A DNA stretch of 64,000 nucleotides from Novosphingobium sediminis (GCF_007991615.1 NZ_BJYR01000009.1:1-64000); one strand, 5' to 3'; shown: positions 25,608 through 35,309, counted from the first letter of the stretch. Numbers and translations are program-made. The notes: a model not told the origin generated them from the sequence alone.

Positions 25608-27116
25608 TCAGGCTCTCGGCGCAATCCGCCGATAGCTCAGCGCCTCGGCCACATGGACGCGGCCGATGGTCTCGGCCCCCGCCAGATCCGCAATGGTCCG
25701 CGCCACGCGCAGCATACGGGTATAGCTGCGCGCAGAGAGGCGCATGGCTTCGGCTGCTTGCGCCAGAAGCTTGCGTCCGGGTTCGTCCGGCGTCGCGAAG
25801 CGCTCCAGTAAATCGCCTTCGAGTTCGGCATTGGTGCGCCGCCCGCTGCCTTCAAGCCGTGCTGTCTGCACCCGCCGCGCCGCCGCCACCCGCGCGGCGA
25901 CGGCGTCCGATCCTTCTGCTGGGGGCGGCAGGGCAAGGTCTGCGGCAGAGACGGGATCGACTTCGACATGGAGGTCGATGCGGTCAAGCAGCGGACCGGA
26001 GACCTTGGACTGGTAGTCCCCCGCACAGCGCGGCGCGCGGCTGCATCCGAGCGCCGGATCGCCAAGGTAGCCGCAGCGGCAGGGGTTCATTGCGGCGATC
26101 AGTTGCACCCGCGCAGGAAAGGTCACGTGCGCATTGGCGCGGGCGACGGTGACTTCCCCCGTCTCCAGCGGCTGGCGCAGCGAATCGAGCACGGCGCGCT
26201 GGAATTCGGGCAGTTCATCGAGGAACAGCACGCCGAGGTGGGCGAGGCTGACCTCGCCGGGCCGCACTTTCAGCCCGCCACCCGTCAGCGCTGCCATCGA
26301 TGCGGAATGGTGCGGCGTGCGGAACGGCCGCGCGCGGCTGATGCGGCCTTCCTCCAGCAGCCCCGCAACCGATGCGACCAGCGAAGCTTCCAGCGCTTCC
26401 GATGGGGTCAGTTCTGGCAGGATCCCGGGCAGGCACGAAGCCATCAGCGATTTGCCGGCACCGGGCGGCCCGATCATCAGCAGGTTGTGCCCGCCGGCGG
26501 CTGCGATCTCCAGCGCCCGCTTGGCCGTTTCCTGCCCTTTGACCTGCCTGAGGTCGGCACGCCGCTCCGGCGCATCGACCTCGCCCGGCTCTGGCACGGG
26601 GAGGCGCAGCGTGCCCTTGAGGTGGTTGAGCAGGCTGATGAGATCGGGCGCCGCGACGATTTCCACCCCGCTCGCCCAACGCGCTTCCGCACCTTGGGCT
26701 GCGGGGCAGATCAGGCCCTTCTCGATGCCGCTGGCATGGAGCGCGGCGAGCAGCACTCCGGGGCTCGCGATCACACGGCCATCGAGCGCCAGTTCGCCCA
26801 CCGCGACAAAATCGGCGATCGCCTCGAGATCGACCACGCCCATTGCCGCCAGCAGCGCGAGCGCGATGGGAAGATCATAGTGCGAGCCTTCCTTGGGCAA
26901 GTCCGCCGGGGAGAGGTTGACCGTGATCCGCTTTGGCGGCAGCGCCAGGCCCAGCGCGGCGAGGGCGGAATGCACGCGCTCGCGGCTCTCGCCCACGGCC
27001 TTGTCCGGCAGGCCGACGACCCGGAACGCGGGCAGGCCGGGCGCAATCTGGCACTGTACTTCGACAGCACGCGCCTCCAGCCCCAGATAGGCAACCGTGG
27101 ATACCAGCGCGACCAT
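25608..27116 (-). CDS. comM: YifB/ComM AAA+ ATPase (magnesium chelatase-like)
   Basis: A 502-aa protein. The N-terminal ChlI-like fold begins MVALVSTVAYLGLEARAVEV. The AAA+ core has Walker A GPPGAGKSLMA, Walker B VLFLDELPEF and a RTPHHSAS loop; CRCGYLGDP is typical of the family, and a C-terminal helical domain has LSARSYTRMLRVARTIADL. ComM is a branch-migration helicase that helps integrate DNA during natural transformation. The ATG at 27116 is set by family length; longer upstream frames lack similarity. Confidence 0.93.
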   Translation of the reverse strand: MVALVSTVAYLGLEARAVEVQCQIAPGLPAFRVVGLPDKAVGESRERVHSALAALGLALPPKRITVNLSPADLPKEGSHYDLPIALALLAAMGVVDLEAIADFVAVGELALDGRVIASPGVLLAALHASGIEKGLICPAAQGAEARWASGVEIVAAPDLISLLNHLKGTLRLPVPEPGEVDAPERRADLRQVKGQETAKRALEIAAAGGHNLLMIGPPGAGKSLMASCLPGILPELTPSEALEASLVASVAGLLEEGRISRARPFRTPHHSASMAALTGGGLKVRPGEVSLAHLGVLFLDELPEFQRAVLDSLRQPLETGEVTVARANAHVTFPARVQLIAAMNPCRCGYLGDPALGCSRAPRCAGDYQSKVSGPLLDRIDLHVEVDPVSAADLALPPPAEGSDAVAARVAAARRVQTARLEGSGRRTNAELEGDLLERFATPDEPGRKLLAQAAEAMRLSARSYTRMLRVARTIADLAGAETIGRVHVAEALSYRRIAPRA

Positions 27117-27272
27117 ACCGACCCCTAACTCAGCGGGCCAGACTAAGGACGGGCACGGGTGGCGGATAGGGGCAGGACCGTGGTCTCGCCAAATCGGAGC
27201 CAAAAGGTCTTAAGCGTAGTTTACCGCGTTTTGCTGGAAAATCGGCAAGCAAGGGCAGAGTATACGAGTTCC

Positions 27273-27965
27273 ATGACCCGACTCGCCTGCGCCTTGCTGA
27301 TGAGCATTGCCGCCGCAGCACCCGTTGCCGCGCAGCAGTCGGCAACGCGTACCTGGGTCGATTCGCACGGCACCACCTGGACGGAGGTGACCACCACCCG
27401 CGCCGTGGTTGAAGAGCCGCGCAGCCAACGGATCGCCAAAGCGATTGCAGGACTGCCGCGATTCGGCCCCTTTGCCGTAGTGGACAGCGCGCATGCCGCG
27501 CTGGTTGGCGAAATCGACGACAATTCTCCCTCCGAGTTTCGCGAAATGCTTCAGGCCCATCCGGGCATTCGCATGCTCGAACTGGTCGATTGCCCCGGCA
27601 CTTCTGACGACGGTGCCAATCTCACGCTGGGAAGGCTGATCCGCCGCCATGGCATCGGCACCGATGTGCCATCCGGCGGTTCGGTGCGCTCGGGCGGGTT
27701 CGAGATCTTCCTCGCCGGCACAGTCCGCCACGCTGCGCCCGATGCCGAATTCGGCGTCCATGCATGGAAGGACGAGGACGGCCACCAGCCCGACGACTTC
27801 GCCCCCGATGCCGGCCCGAACAAGACCTACCTCGATTACTACCGCGAAATGGGCCTCAGCGAAGACGATGCCGAGCAGCTCTATGCGCTGACCAATTCGG
27901 TGCCCAACGAGCAGATGCTCTGGCTGCACACCAAGGATATCAGGCCGTTCGTGAAGGTCGAGTAG
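27273..27965 (+). CDS. Periplasmic ClpP/crotonase-fold-like protein (COG3904-like)
   Basis: A 230-aa protein with a signal peptide (MTRLACALLMSIAAAAPVAA). The core LELVDCPGTSDDGANLTLGRLIRRHGI resembles the spiral strand and turn of COG3904 proteins. There, a Ser-Pro-Gly-Gly and a later Cys-Ala-Ser-Ala-Cys shape the active site. Here these read CPGT and SVRSGGFEIF, so the usual serine nucleophile context is changed. FGVHAWKDED follows, then a Tyr/Met-rich helix. The assignment is tentative, and the protein may not be an active hydrolase. It converges with polA. Confidence 0.6.
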   Translation: MTRLACALLMSIAAAAPVAAQQSATRTWVDSHGTTWTEVTTTRAVVEEPRSQRIAKAIAGLPRFGPFAVVDSAHAALVGEIDDNSPSEFREMLQAHPGIRMLELVDCPGTSDDGANLTLGRLIRRHGIGTDVPSGGSVRSGGFEIFLAGTVRHAAPDAEFGVHAWKDEDGHQPDDFAPDAGPNKTYLDYYREMGLSEDDAEQLYALTNSVPNEQMLWLHTKDIRPFVKVE

Positions 27966-27971
27966 CGCGCC

Positions 27972-30824
27972 CTAGTGCGCCGCGCCCCAGCTTGGGCCGG
28001 TCCCGATCTCAACGCCTAGCGGCACCGTGAGCTGTATCGCCGGCTCTGCCGCGCCTGCCATTACCGCTTCGATCACAGCGCGGGCGGCGGCGACATCGCC
28101 TTCGGGCAGTTCGAACACCAGTTCGTCGTGCACCTGCAGCAGCATCCGCACATGGCCGAGCCCGGCCGCGGCAAGGGCGGGGTTCATCCGCGCCATCGCG
28201 CGCTTGATGATATCAGCGCTGGTGCCCTGAATCGGCGCATTGATCGCGGCGCGCTCGCTGCCCTGTCGCTCTGCCTGATTCTTCGAGTTGATGCGCGGGA
28301 ACCACGTCTTGCGGCCGAACAGCGTCTCCGAATAGCCCTGCGCCCGAACGTTCTCCAGCGTCTCGTGGATATAGCGCTGGATGCCCGGGAAGCGCTCGAA
28401 ATAGCGGTCGATCATCGCCTGCGCTTCGTCGGCGCTCACCCCGAGACGGCCGGCAAGACCCCAGCGGCTGATGCCGTAGAGGATGGCGAAGTTGATCGTC
28501 TTGGCCCGCCCGCGGGTGTCGCGGTCGACCGTGCCGAACAGTTCCCGCGCGGTGCGTGCGTGGATGTCCTCGCCCGCAGCGAAGGCTTCCCTGAGCGCGG
28601 GGACATCGGCCATATGCGCGGCGAGGCGCAGTTCGATCTGGCTGTAGTCTGCCGCCAGCAGCACGTTGCCGGGTTCGGCCACGAAAGCCTCGCGGATCTG
28701 GCGGCCGATTTCGGTGCGGATCGGGATGTTCTGCAGGTTGGGATCATTGGAAGAAAGCCGCCCAGTCTGCGCGCCGACAAGGCTGTAGCTGGTGTGAACA
28801 CGGCCCGTCGCGGGGTTGATCGCGGCTTGCAGCGCATCGGTATAGGTCGACTTGAGCTTTGAAAGCTGGCGCCATTCGAGCACCAGCGTCGCGACTTCCG
28901 CCCCTTGCGCGGCAAGGCCTTCGAGCACCGACTGGTCGGTCGAGTACTGCCCGGTCTTGCCTTTCTTGCCGCCCTTGTAACCGAGCTTGTCGAACAGGAT
29001 CTCGCCCAATTGCTTGGGGCTGCCGATGGTGAAAGGTTGGCCAGCCTTTTCGTGGATCACCGTTTCGAGGCCCGCGATGGTCTCGGCGAACTGTGCAGAC
29101 AAGCCCGCGAGCCGCTCCCGGTCGACGCGGATACCGTGCCTCTCCATGCTCGCGACCACCGGCACCAGCGGCCGATCTACGCGTTCATAGATGCGCGTGC
29201 CCCCTTCTTCGGCAAGGCGGGGGCTGAGCAGGCGGTGGAGCCGCCACGTCACTTCGGCGTCCTCTGCGGCATAGCGTGTCGCGTCCGCCAGCGGCACTTC
29301 GGCGAACGAGATCGCCTTCTTGCCGGTGCCGCATACGTCCTTGAAGGCAATCGTGGTGTGGCCCAGCAGGCGCTTGGCCAGTTCGTCCATGCCGTGGCCG
29401 CCCACCCCCGCTTCGCTGCGGCCCGCATCGAGGCAGAAGCTCATCACCATCGTATCGTCTATCGGTGAAACCATGATCCCGTAGCGGGCGAGCACGTTGA
29501 GATCGTACTTGATGTTCTGCCCGATCTTGAGGACCGCGTCGCTTTCCAGCAGCGGCTTCAGGAGCGCCAGCGCGGCCTCGCGCGGGGCCTGCACCGGTGC
29601 TTCGGCAAACATGTCGCTGCCGCGATGGCCGAGCGGGATGTAGCAGGCATCGCCCGGCCCGAGCGCGAGGCTGACGCCGACGAGATCCGCCTGCATCGCA
29701 TCGAGCGCGCTGGTTTCGGTATCGACCGCCACGAGGCGCGCGGCCTGTGCGCGGGCGACCCAAGCTGCGATATCGTCCAGCGTTTGCAGGCAGCGGTAAC
29801 CGCCCGTATCGATCGCCGGCCACTCGGGCAGGCTCTGGCGCGTTTCCGCTGCACCGACCGGGGCCGAGGCCGACACCCCGCCCGCAGCGGGTGCTTCCGC
29901 CGGTGCAGTTCCCAGCTTGCGGAGCAGGCTGGTGAAGCCGTGTTCGGCAAGGAACGCGGCGAGTGGTTCAGGCGGGATCGCGGTCAGTTCGAACGAATCG
30001 AGCGGCAGCGGCAGCGGGCAATCGTCCTTGAGCGCCACAAGCTGGCGCGAAAGCCGCGCCATCTCGGCTTGCTCGATCAGGCTGTCACGCAGCTTTCCGG
30101 GCTTCATGGCGGGGGCGGCGGCGAGCGCGCCTTCCAGAGTGCCATGCTCCTGGATCAGCTTGGTCGCCGTCTTTGGCCCGATGCCGCGAATGCCGGGCAC
30201 GTTGTCCACTGCATCGCCCATCAGCGCGAGCACATCGCCCACGCGCTCGGGTTCGACGCCGAACTTTTCCATCACTTCAGGAAGGTCGATCCGCTGGTTC
30301 TTCATCGTATCGAGCATGTCGATATAGCCGCCACCGTCATGCGGACGGCCGACAAGCTGCATCAGATCCTTGTCCGACGAGACGATGGTGACGTTCCAGC
30401 CGCGCTCCGCCGCAGCAAGTGCGTAAGAGGCGATTAGGTCGTCCGCCTCCAGCCCCGCTTCCTCGATGCACGGCAGGCTGAAGGCGCGCGTGGCATCGCG
30501 TATCAGCGGAAACTGCGGCACGAGATCTTCGGGTGGCGGCGGACGGTTCGCCTTGTAATGTTCATAGAGATCGTTGCGGAAGGTGATCGAGCCCTTGTCG
30601 AGGATCACCGCGAGGTGGGTCGGTCCATCGGCCTTGTGCAGATCTTCGGCCAGCTTCCACAACATCGTGGTGTAGCCATAGACCGCACCGACCGGCACGC
30701 CCGCCGGATTGGTGAGCGGCGGCAGGCGATGATAGGCGCGGAAGATATAGGCCGAACCGTCGATCAGATAGAGGTGACGCGGGGCTGAATCGAGCGGTGC
30801 GGTGACGTCTGCGGAAGTATCCAT
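27972..30824 (-). CDS. polA: DNA polymerase I
   Basis: A 950-aa protein with all three domains. The 5'-nuclease part has YLIDGSAYIFRAYH, EADDLIASYA and MGDAVDNVPGIRGIGPKTA. The 3'-5' exonuclease retains its acidic residues (VAVDTETSALD, GQNIKYDLNVL, YAAEDAEVTW), so proofreading is likely intact. The polymerase has LLAADYSQIELRL, RGRAKTINFAILYG and VHDELVFELPE. It fills gaps in repair and Okazaki processing. The ATG at 30824 begins the conserved part. Confidence 0.96.
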   Translation of the reverse strand: MDTSADVTAPLDSAPRHLYLIDGSAYIFRAYHRLPPLTNPAGVPVGAVYGYTTMLWKLAEDLHKADGPTHLAVILDKGSITFRNDLYEHYKANRPPPPEDLVPQFPLIRDATRAFSLPCIEEAGLEADDLIASYALAAAERGWNVTIVSSDKDLMQLVGRPHDGGGYIDMLDTMKNQRIDLPEVMEKFGVEPERVGDVLALMGDAVDNVPGIRGIGPKTATKLIQEHGTLEGALAAAPAMKPGKLRDSLIEQAEMARLSRQLVALKDDCPLPLPLDSFELTAIPPEPLAAFLAEHGFTSLLRKLGTAPAEAPAAGGVSASAPVGAAETRQSLPEWPAIDTGGYRCLQTLDDIAAWVARAQAARLVAVDTETSALDAMQADLVGVSLALGPGDACYIPLGHRGSDMFAEAPVQAPREAALALLKPLLESDAVLKIGQNIKYDLNVLARYGIMVSPIDDTMVMSFCLDAGRSEAGVGGHGMDELAKRLLGHTTIAFKDVCGTGKKAISFAEVPLADATRYAAEDAEVTWRLHRLLSPRLAEEGGTRIYERVDRPLVPVVASMERHGIRVDRERLAGLSAQFAETIAGLETVIHEKAGQPFTIGSPKQLGEILFDKLGYKGGKKGKTGQYSTDQSVLEGLAAQGAEVATLVLEWRQLSKLKSTYTDALQAAINPATGRVHTSYSLVGAQTGRLSSNDPNLQNIPIRTEIGRQIREAFVAEPGNVLLAADYSQIELRLAAHMADVPALREAFAAGEDIHARTARELFGTVDRDTRGRAKTINFAILYGISRWGLAGRLGVSADEAQAMIDRYFERFPGIQRYIHETLENVRAQGYSETLFGRKTWFPRINSKNQAERQGSERAAINAPIQGTSADIIKRAMARMNPALAAAGLGHVRMLLQVHDELVFELPEGDVAAARAVIEAVMAGAAEPAIQLTVPLGVEIGTGPSWGAAH

Positions 30825-31113
30825 GCGTGCTGTGGTAGCGCCTAGGCCCCGCCAGCGAAAGCACCCGATGTTATGGCGCTGCAGCAATGCCGGGGCGATT
30901 CATTGTGCCCAAATCCACTCTTGCGGCTCGTTGTGCCCCTGCAAAAAATGTTATATTTCAAAAATTTAAGCTCTCTGTGACGGCTTTGCTGCTCCTAAGA
31001 CTTGCAAGCAGGTGAATTGCCGATTAATTGGGGCGAGAAGTCTACCGCCAGAGTAGGCTTTGCGGCGGGCTGCGGGCCCGGCGCGATCCACTTCAATCCA
31101 GGGATTGTAACGC

Positions 31114-31308
31114 ATGCGCAAGCTCCTCCTCGCCGCTGTCGCCGGCACTGCCTTCGCTCTCGCCGGTTGCTCGGAAAAGGCTCCTGAAGCCCCCGCCACC
31201 GAAGCCGCTATGGAATCGACTGACGCCGCCATGGACGCTTCGGCTGCTCCGTCGGAAGACGCTTCGGCTCCGGCTGCTGACGCTTCGAGCGAAGCCGCCA
31301 AGATGTAA
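31114..31308 (+). CDS. Small Ala/Ser/Glu-rich lipoprotein
   Basis: A 64-aa lipoprotein with lipobox LAGC (Cys19). The mature part has only about 45 residues, almost all Ala, Ser, Glu, Pro, Asp and Thr, arranged as loose EAAMEST/DAAMDAS and SAAPSEDAS/SAPAADASSE repeats. It resembles small stress lipoproteins such as entericidins in layout, but I claim no function. AT-rich sequence 130-170 bases upstream could hold its promoter. A strong terminator follows. Confidence 0.8.
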   Translation: MRKLLLAAVAGTAFALAGCSEKAPEAPATEAAMESTDAAMDASAAPSEDASAPAADASSEAAKM

Positions 31309-31338
31309 TCAACCCCGCAAGGGTTTGATAGAGATAGA

Positions 31339-31377
31339 GGGGCGTGGTCACTTCGGTGATCGCGCCCCTTCTCTTTT
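31339..31377 (+). terminator. Rho-independent terminator of the small lipoprotein gene
   Basis: A 13-bp stem starting GGGGCGTGGTCAC (two G·U pairs) around a TTCG tetraloop, followed by TTCTCTTTT. It lies 30 bases past the lipoprotein stop. Classic intrinsic terminator. Confidence 0.85.
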
Positions 31378-31470
31378 GGCTATCCTGCTTTTTGCTGTCT
31401 CGGCACGGATGCCGCGCACGGCGAAGGGCGACGCGCTAAAGACGCGGCGGTTAGTCAGCTTGTCGGGAAA

Positions 31471-32448
31471 TCAGCGGCGCGCGGTCTCGAAGCTGCTTGG
31501 CAGCGGGGCCTGACTGTAGCCGTCGTAGAGCACGCGCGCGATCTGCGCGATCATGCCGGCGTGGGCCGTATGGCCTTCCGGACCAGTCACGAAAATCGCG
31601 ATGGCAAGATGCCGGCCATCGGGCAGACGAACGATACCCACATCGTCGGTCACGCCTGAAAGCGTCCCTGTCTTGTGTGCGAAGACCACTCCTTCGGGCA
31701 GCCCGCTGCGGATACGGTTCCTGCCGGTGCTGGTGCGGGTCATCGTATCGAGCAGCACCGCACGGCTTTCCGGGCTGAGGGCGTTGCCCCGGTCAATCGC
31801 CGCCAGCAACTGGACCATCGCGCGCGGTGTGCTGCTTGTGCGCGTGTCGATCGTCGTGGCCGGATTGACCCGGCCATCATCGCGCACCAGCGTTGCCATT
31901 GTGTGATCGAGGTGCTGGCCGCTGATGCCGGTACGGCTGAGCCACGTGTTCACCGCGCCGATCCCGCCGACCGCCGCAATCAGACCATCGGTTGCGTGGT
32001 TGTCGCTGCGCGTGATGGAACGCTCCATCAGGCTCTGCGCTGTCATCACCACGCCTGGACGCACGGCGGCAACGGACCCCCGCGCTTCAGCGGATTCGGC
32101 CACCGGCATCATCATCGGGAACTGCTGGTCGAGCCGCAGGCGGCCCTGCTCCACGCCGGAAAGATAGGTGGCGGCAACGGCAATCTTGGCCGTGCTCGCC
32201 ATCGGAAACGGCATATCGCCGTTGATCATGATCTGGCCGCCGCCATCGAGATCGACAGCCGCAACGCCGATGCGGCCGCGCCCTTGCGCCACGATCGCAG
32301 AGACCTGGCTCTCGATCGCCGCATCGCGTGCGGACTGAAGGCTGGTGCCGGGGCGCGCCGCGGCCGGGGTGGACACGAGCGCAAGCGGCGCGGCGCACCA
32401 CAGCGCAACCGCGGCCCATTTGCTCATCGTCTTGAAGCCGGAAGCCAT
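31471..32448 (-). CDS. Class A beta-lactamase-like protein with Asp at position 166
   Basis: A 325-aa exported protein (signal peptide to about residue 31, AAAR). It has the class A serine motif STAK (Ser85-Lys88), SDN (148-150) and KTG (259-261). Aligned without gaps across the omega loop (N195 = Asn170, R203 = Arg178, P208 = Pro183), the deacylating Glu166 is replaced by Asp191 and the salt-bridge Asp179 by Thr204. Relatives hydrolyse penicillins and cephalosporins. Here activity may be slow, or it may act as a peptidoglycan-modifying serine hydrolase. A strong AAGGGGG ribosome site precedes the ATG. No resistance neighbours or AmpR-type regulator are nearby. Confidence 0.85.
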   Translation of the reverse strand: MASGFKTMSKWAAVALWCAAPLALVSTPAAARPGTSLQSARDAAIESQVSAIVAQGRGRIGVAAVDLDGGGQIMINGDMPFPMASTAKIAVAATYLSGVEQGRLRLDQQFPMMMPVAESAEARGSVAAVRPGVVMTAQSLMERSITRSDNHATDGLIAAVGGIGAVNTWLSRTGISGQHLDHTMATLVRDDGRVNPATTIDTRTSSTPRAMVQLLAAIDRGNALSPESRAVLLDTMTRTSTGRNRIRSGLPEGVVFAHKTGTLSGVTDDVGIVRLPDGRHLAIAIFVTGPEGHTAHAGMIAQIARVLYDGYSQAPLPSSFETARR

Positions 32449-32656
32449 GATCCCCCTTAGCCGACAACCCGTTTAGGATTAATTAGCACCGTAACCTGTT
32501 GTGATTCCCCGGCAAGCACTGTTCTCGCAGGTGGTCGCACGTTCCGCGCGGACTGGCGCGCCAAACCGGACGCTAGACATTAACCGCGCGATTAATGATA
32601 GTGGTGCAACCAAGCGCAAAGCGAATAGCCCGATGCAGAGCGGGCGAGAGGAGCGG

Positions 32657-34006
32657 ATGACGGCAGAGTCCCAACAAGCTCTGGCCGATGGCCTTCAGCG
32701 GGTGATGGCGCGTGCCGGCTGGACCGGTCCGGCGACCGGATTGCTGCGCCTTTCCGGCGGCGCCAACATGCAGAGCTGGCGATTCGAGATCGGCGGGGAA
32801 CCCTTCGTGCTGCGCCGTGCGCCCTCAGCCGAATGGGTGGCTGGCCGCGCGCTCGACATGGCGAGGGAAGCCGCCGTGATCCGCTGCGCGCAGGCAGGCG
32901 GCGTTCCCGCGCCCGAAGTGGTGGCCGAGCTGACACCGGCAGACGATATCGGTCTCGGTTTCATCATGCGCTGCGTGCCGGGCTCGCCCGATCCCGAGAA
33001 CGCGCTTTCGTCCCCGCCCGCGCTACTCGAAGAAATTGCCGCTGCGATGGCCAAGGTTCATGCGCTCGATCCCGCCGCGCTACCCTTCCTCCCGGTGCTC
33101 GAACCCGCCGCCGGGGTGGAGGCCCTCGCCGCGCAGTTCGCGGAGGCGGGCGGTGATCGGCCTCCGATCGCGCTTGGCCTCGCGTGGTTGCGCGCCAACT
33201 TGCCAGCACCGGCGGCGCCCACGGTGCTCCACGGTGATCTGCGCATCGGCAACGTGATGGTGGAGAACGGCCACTTGTCGGCCGTGCTCGATTGGGAACT
33301 CGCACATCTCGGTGATCCGCACGAAGACCTCGCCTTCGGCTGCATGACCGTCTGGCGCTTCGGCCGGCTCGACAAGCGCGGTTTCGGCCTCGGGCAGATC
33401 GACGATCTTGCCCGCGCCTACGAAGCGGCGGGCGGCGTGGCATTCGATCCCGCCCGCTTCCGCTTCTGGCTTATCTACCGCACGGTATGGTGGGCGCTTT
33501 CCGCGCTTTCGATGGGCAAGGGCTGGCGCAGCGGTGCGGATCGCTCGCTCGAACGCGTCGTCGTGGCGCGGCGCGCGGCTGAGCAGGACCTCGACCTGCT
33601 GCTGCTGCTCGAAACCGAAGCGCCCGAGGCGGAACGTGGCCGCCCGCTTCCGCCCTCCGTTTCGCCGCCGCCCACCGCCGAGGGTGAGCCGAGCGCTGCC
33701 GAAATCCTCACTGCCGTGTCCGAATGGCTCGCGGCCACCGTCAAGCCGCACATGGCCGCCGGGCGTGAGCGCTTCGAACTCGCCGTTGCGCAAAACGCGC
33801 TCGGTATTGTCCGCCGCGAACTCGCGGGCCGCCCGAACCCGCATGACAAGGCGCTGTGCGAGACGATCTTGACGGGCCGCACCACACTGGCCGAGCCGGG
33901 CCTTCTCGCCAACCTGCGCCGCCGCGTGCTCGATACGCTGGCCGCCGACATGCCGAAATATCCTGCGCTCGCCGAAGCGCGCCGAATTTGGGAGAGCACC
34001 ACATGA
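32657..34006 (+). CDS. APH-type phosphotransferase with DUF6285-like C-terminus
   Basis: A 449-aa cytoplasmic protein. The kinase-like APH fold has LLRLSGGANMQSWRFEI, a hinge with PGS, the catalytic loop VLHGDLRIGNVM and the metal Asp in AVLDWELAHLGDPHEDLAF. It matches ACAD10/11-type phosphotransferases, which pair with acyl-CoA dehydrogenases. The last ~120 residues (EILTAVSEWLAATVKPHM... LAGRPNPHDKALCETI) form a separate helical domain resembling DUF6285. Its stop overlaps the ATG of the downstream acyl-CoA dehydrogenase. In mammals ACAD10/11 phosphorylate 4-hydroxy acids before dehydration; here that is inference. GAGAGGAG precedes the ATG. Confidence 0.85.
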   Translation: MTAESQQALADGLQRVMARAGWTGPATGLLRLSGGANMQSWRFEIGGEPFVLRRAPSAEWVAGRALDMAREAAVIRCAQAGGVPAPEVVAELTPADDIGLGFIMRCVPGSPDPENALSSPPALLEEIAAAMAKVHALDPAALPFLPVLEPAAGVEALAAQFAEAGGDRPPIALGLAWLRANLPAPAAPTVLHGDLRIGNVMVENGHLSAVLDWELAHLGDPHEDLAFGCMTVWRFGRLDKRGFGLGQIDDLARAYEAAGGVAFDPARFRFWLIYRTVWWALSALSMGKGWRSGADRSLERVVVARRAAEQDLDLLLLLETEAPEAERGRPLPPSVSPPPTAEGEPSAAEILTAVSEWLAATVKPHMAAGRERFELAVAQNALGIVRRELAGRPNPHDKALCETILTGRTTLAEPGLLANLRRRVLDTLAADMPKYPALAEARRIWESTT

Positions 34007-35304
34007 ACTTCGATCTGCCGCAGGAACTTGTCGACTATCTCGCCGAGCTCGACGCCTTCATCGATGCCGAGATCAAGCCGCTCGAACAGGCGGATGACAA
34101 CATCCGCTTCTTCGACCACCGCCGCGAATGGGCGCGCACCAATTTCGAGGATCAGGGCCTGCCGCGCCACGACTGGGAAGCGCTGCTGATCGAGGCCACC
34201 CGCCGTGCCGATGCCGCCGGGCACTGGCGCTTCTCCGCGCCGAAGAAGTACGGCGGCAAGGATGGCAAGAACCTCTGGATGGCGGTGATCCGCGATCACT
34301 TCACGCAGAAGGGCCTTGGCCTCCACAACGATCTGCAGAACGAGCATTCGATCGTCGGCAACTTCCCGTTCGTGAACATGTTCGAGCACTTCGGCACGCC
34401 CGAACAGCAGGAGGAATTCATCCTCGGCGGTTTCGCGCGCACCCGCCGCGTCTCCTTCGGCCTGACCGAAGCGCGCCACGGCTCGGACGCGACGCACATG
34501 GAAACCCGCGCGGTGCGCGAAACACGCGACGGCGTTCCGGGCTGGCGGATTGACGGCGAGAAGATGTGGATTACTGGCATGCACATCGCTAGCCACTGCG
34601 CCGTCTTCGCGCGCACCGCGGGCGAGCCGGGTGATGCACGCGGGATCACCTGCCTCCTCGTGCCCAATCCCTCGCCGGGCTTGGTGATCGAGGAATACCT
34701 GTGGACCTTCAACATGCCGACGGATCACCCGCGTCTTTCGCTCACCAACGTGTGGGTGCCGGAAAGCGCGATGCTCGGGCCGGAAGGCGGCGGCCTCGCC
34801 ATCGCGCAGAGCTTCGTCCATCAGAACCGCATCCGGCAGGCGGCGTCATCGCTCGGCGCTGCGACGTTCTGCATCGAGGAATCGGTGCGCTATGCGCGCG
34901 AACGCAAGCCGTTCGGCGAGGAACTGGCGCGCAACCAGGCGATCCAGTTCCCGTTGGTGGAGCTTGCCACCCAGTGTGAAATGCTGCGCCTGCTGATCCG
35001 CAAGACGGCGTGGGAAATGGACCGGCTCGAAGCCGAGGAAGGCGGCCACAAGCGCATCGAGCGCGAGCTGTCGGACAAGGTCTCGATGTGCAATTACTGG
35101 GCGAACCGGTTGGTCTGCGAAGCGGCGGACCGCGCCATGCAGGTCCACGGCGGCATCGGCTATTCGCGCCACAAGCCTTTCGAGCACATCTACCGCCACC
35201 ACCGCCGGTACCGCATCACCGAAGGCGCGGAGGAAATCCAGATGCGCAAGGTGGGTGCGTACCTGTTCGGCTATCTGGGGCCGAGGAAGGGGATGTTCGG
35301 GTAA
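34003..35304 (+). CDS. Acyl-CoA dehydrogenase
   Basis: A 433-aa flavoprotein with ACAD features: FGLTEARHGSDATHMETRAV, GEKMWITGMHIASHC, QVHGGIGYSRHKPFEHIYRHHR, and the C-terminal EGAEEIQMRKVGAYL. It oxidises an acyl-CoA to the enoyl-CoA using FAD. It is co-translated with the APH phosphotransferase, which makes an ACAD10/11-like pathway for hydroxylated or branched acids plausible. Two terminators follow. Confidence 0.93.
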   Translation: MNFDLPQELVDYLAELDAFIDAEIKPLEQADDNIRFFDHRREWARTNFEDQGLPRHDWEALLIEATRRADAAGHWRFSAPKKYGGKDGKNLWMAVIRDHFTQKGLGLHNDLQNEHSIVGNFPFVNMFEHFGTPEQQEEFILGGFARTRRVSFGLTEARHGSDATHMETRAVRETRDGVPGWRIDGEKMWITGMHIASHCAVFARTAGEPGDARGITCLLVPNPSPGLVIEEYLWTFNMPTDHPRLSLTNVWVPESAMLGPEGGGLAIAQSFVHQNRIRQAASSLGAATFCIEESVRYARERKPFGEELARNQAIQFPLVELATQCEMLRLLIRKTAWEMDRLEAEEGGHKRIERELSDKVSMCNYWANRLVCEAADRAMQVHGGIGYSRHKPFEHIYRHHRRYRITEGAEEIQMRKVGAYLFGYLGPRKGMFG

Positions 35305-35309
35305 AAGGA

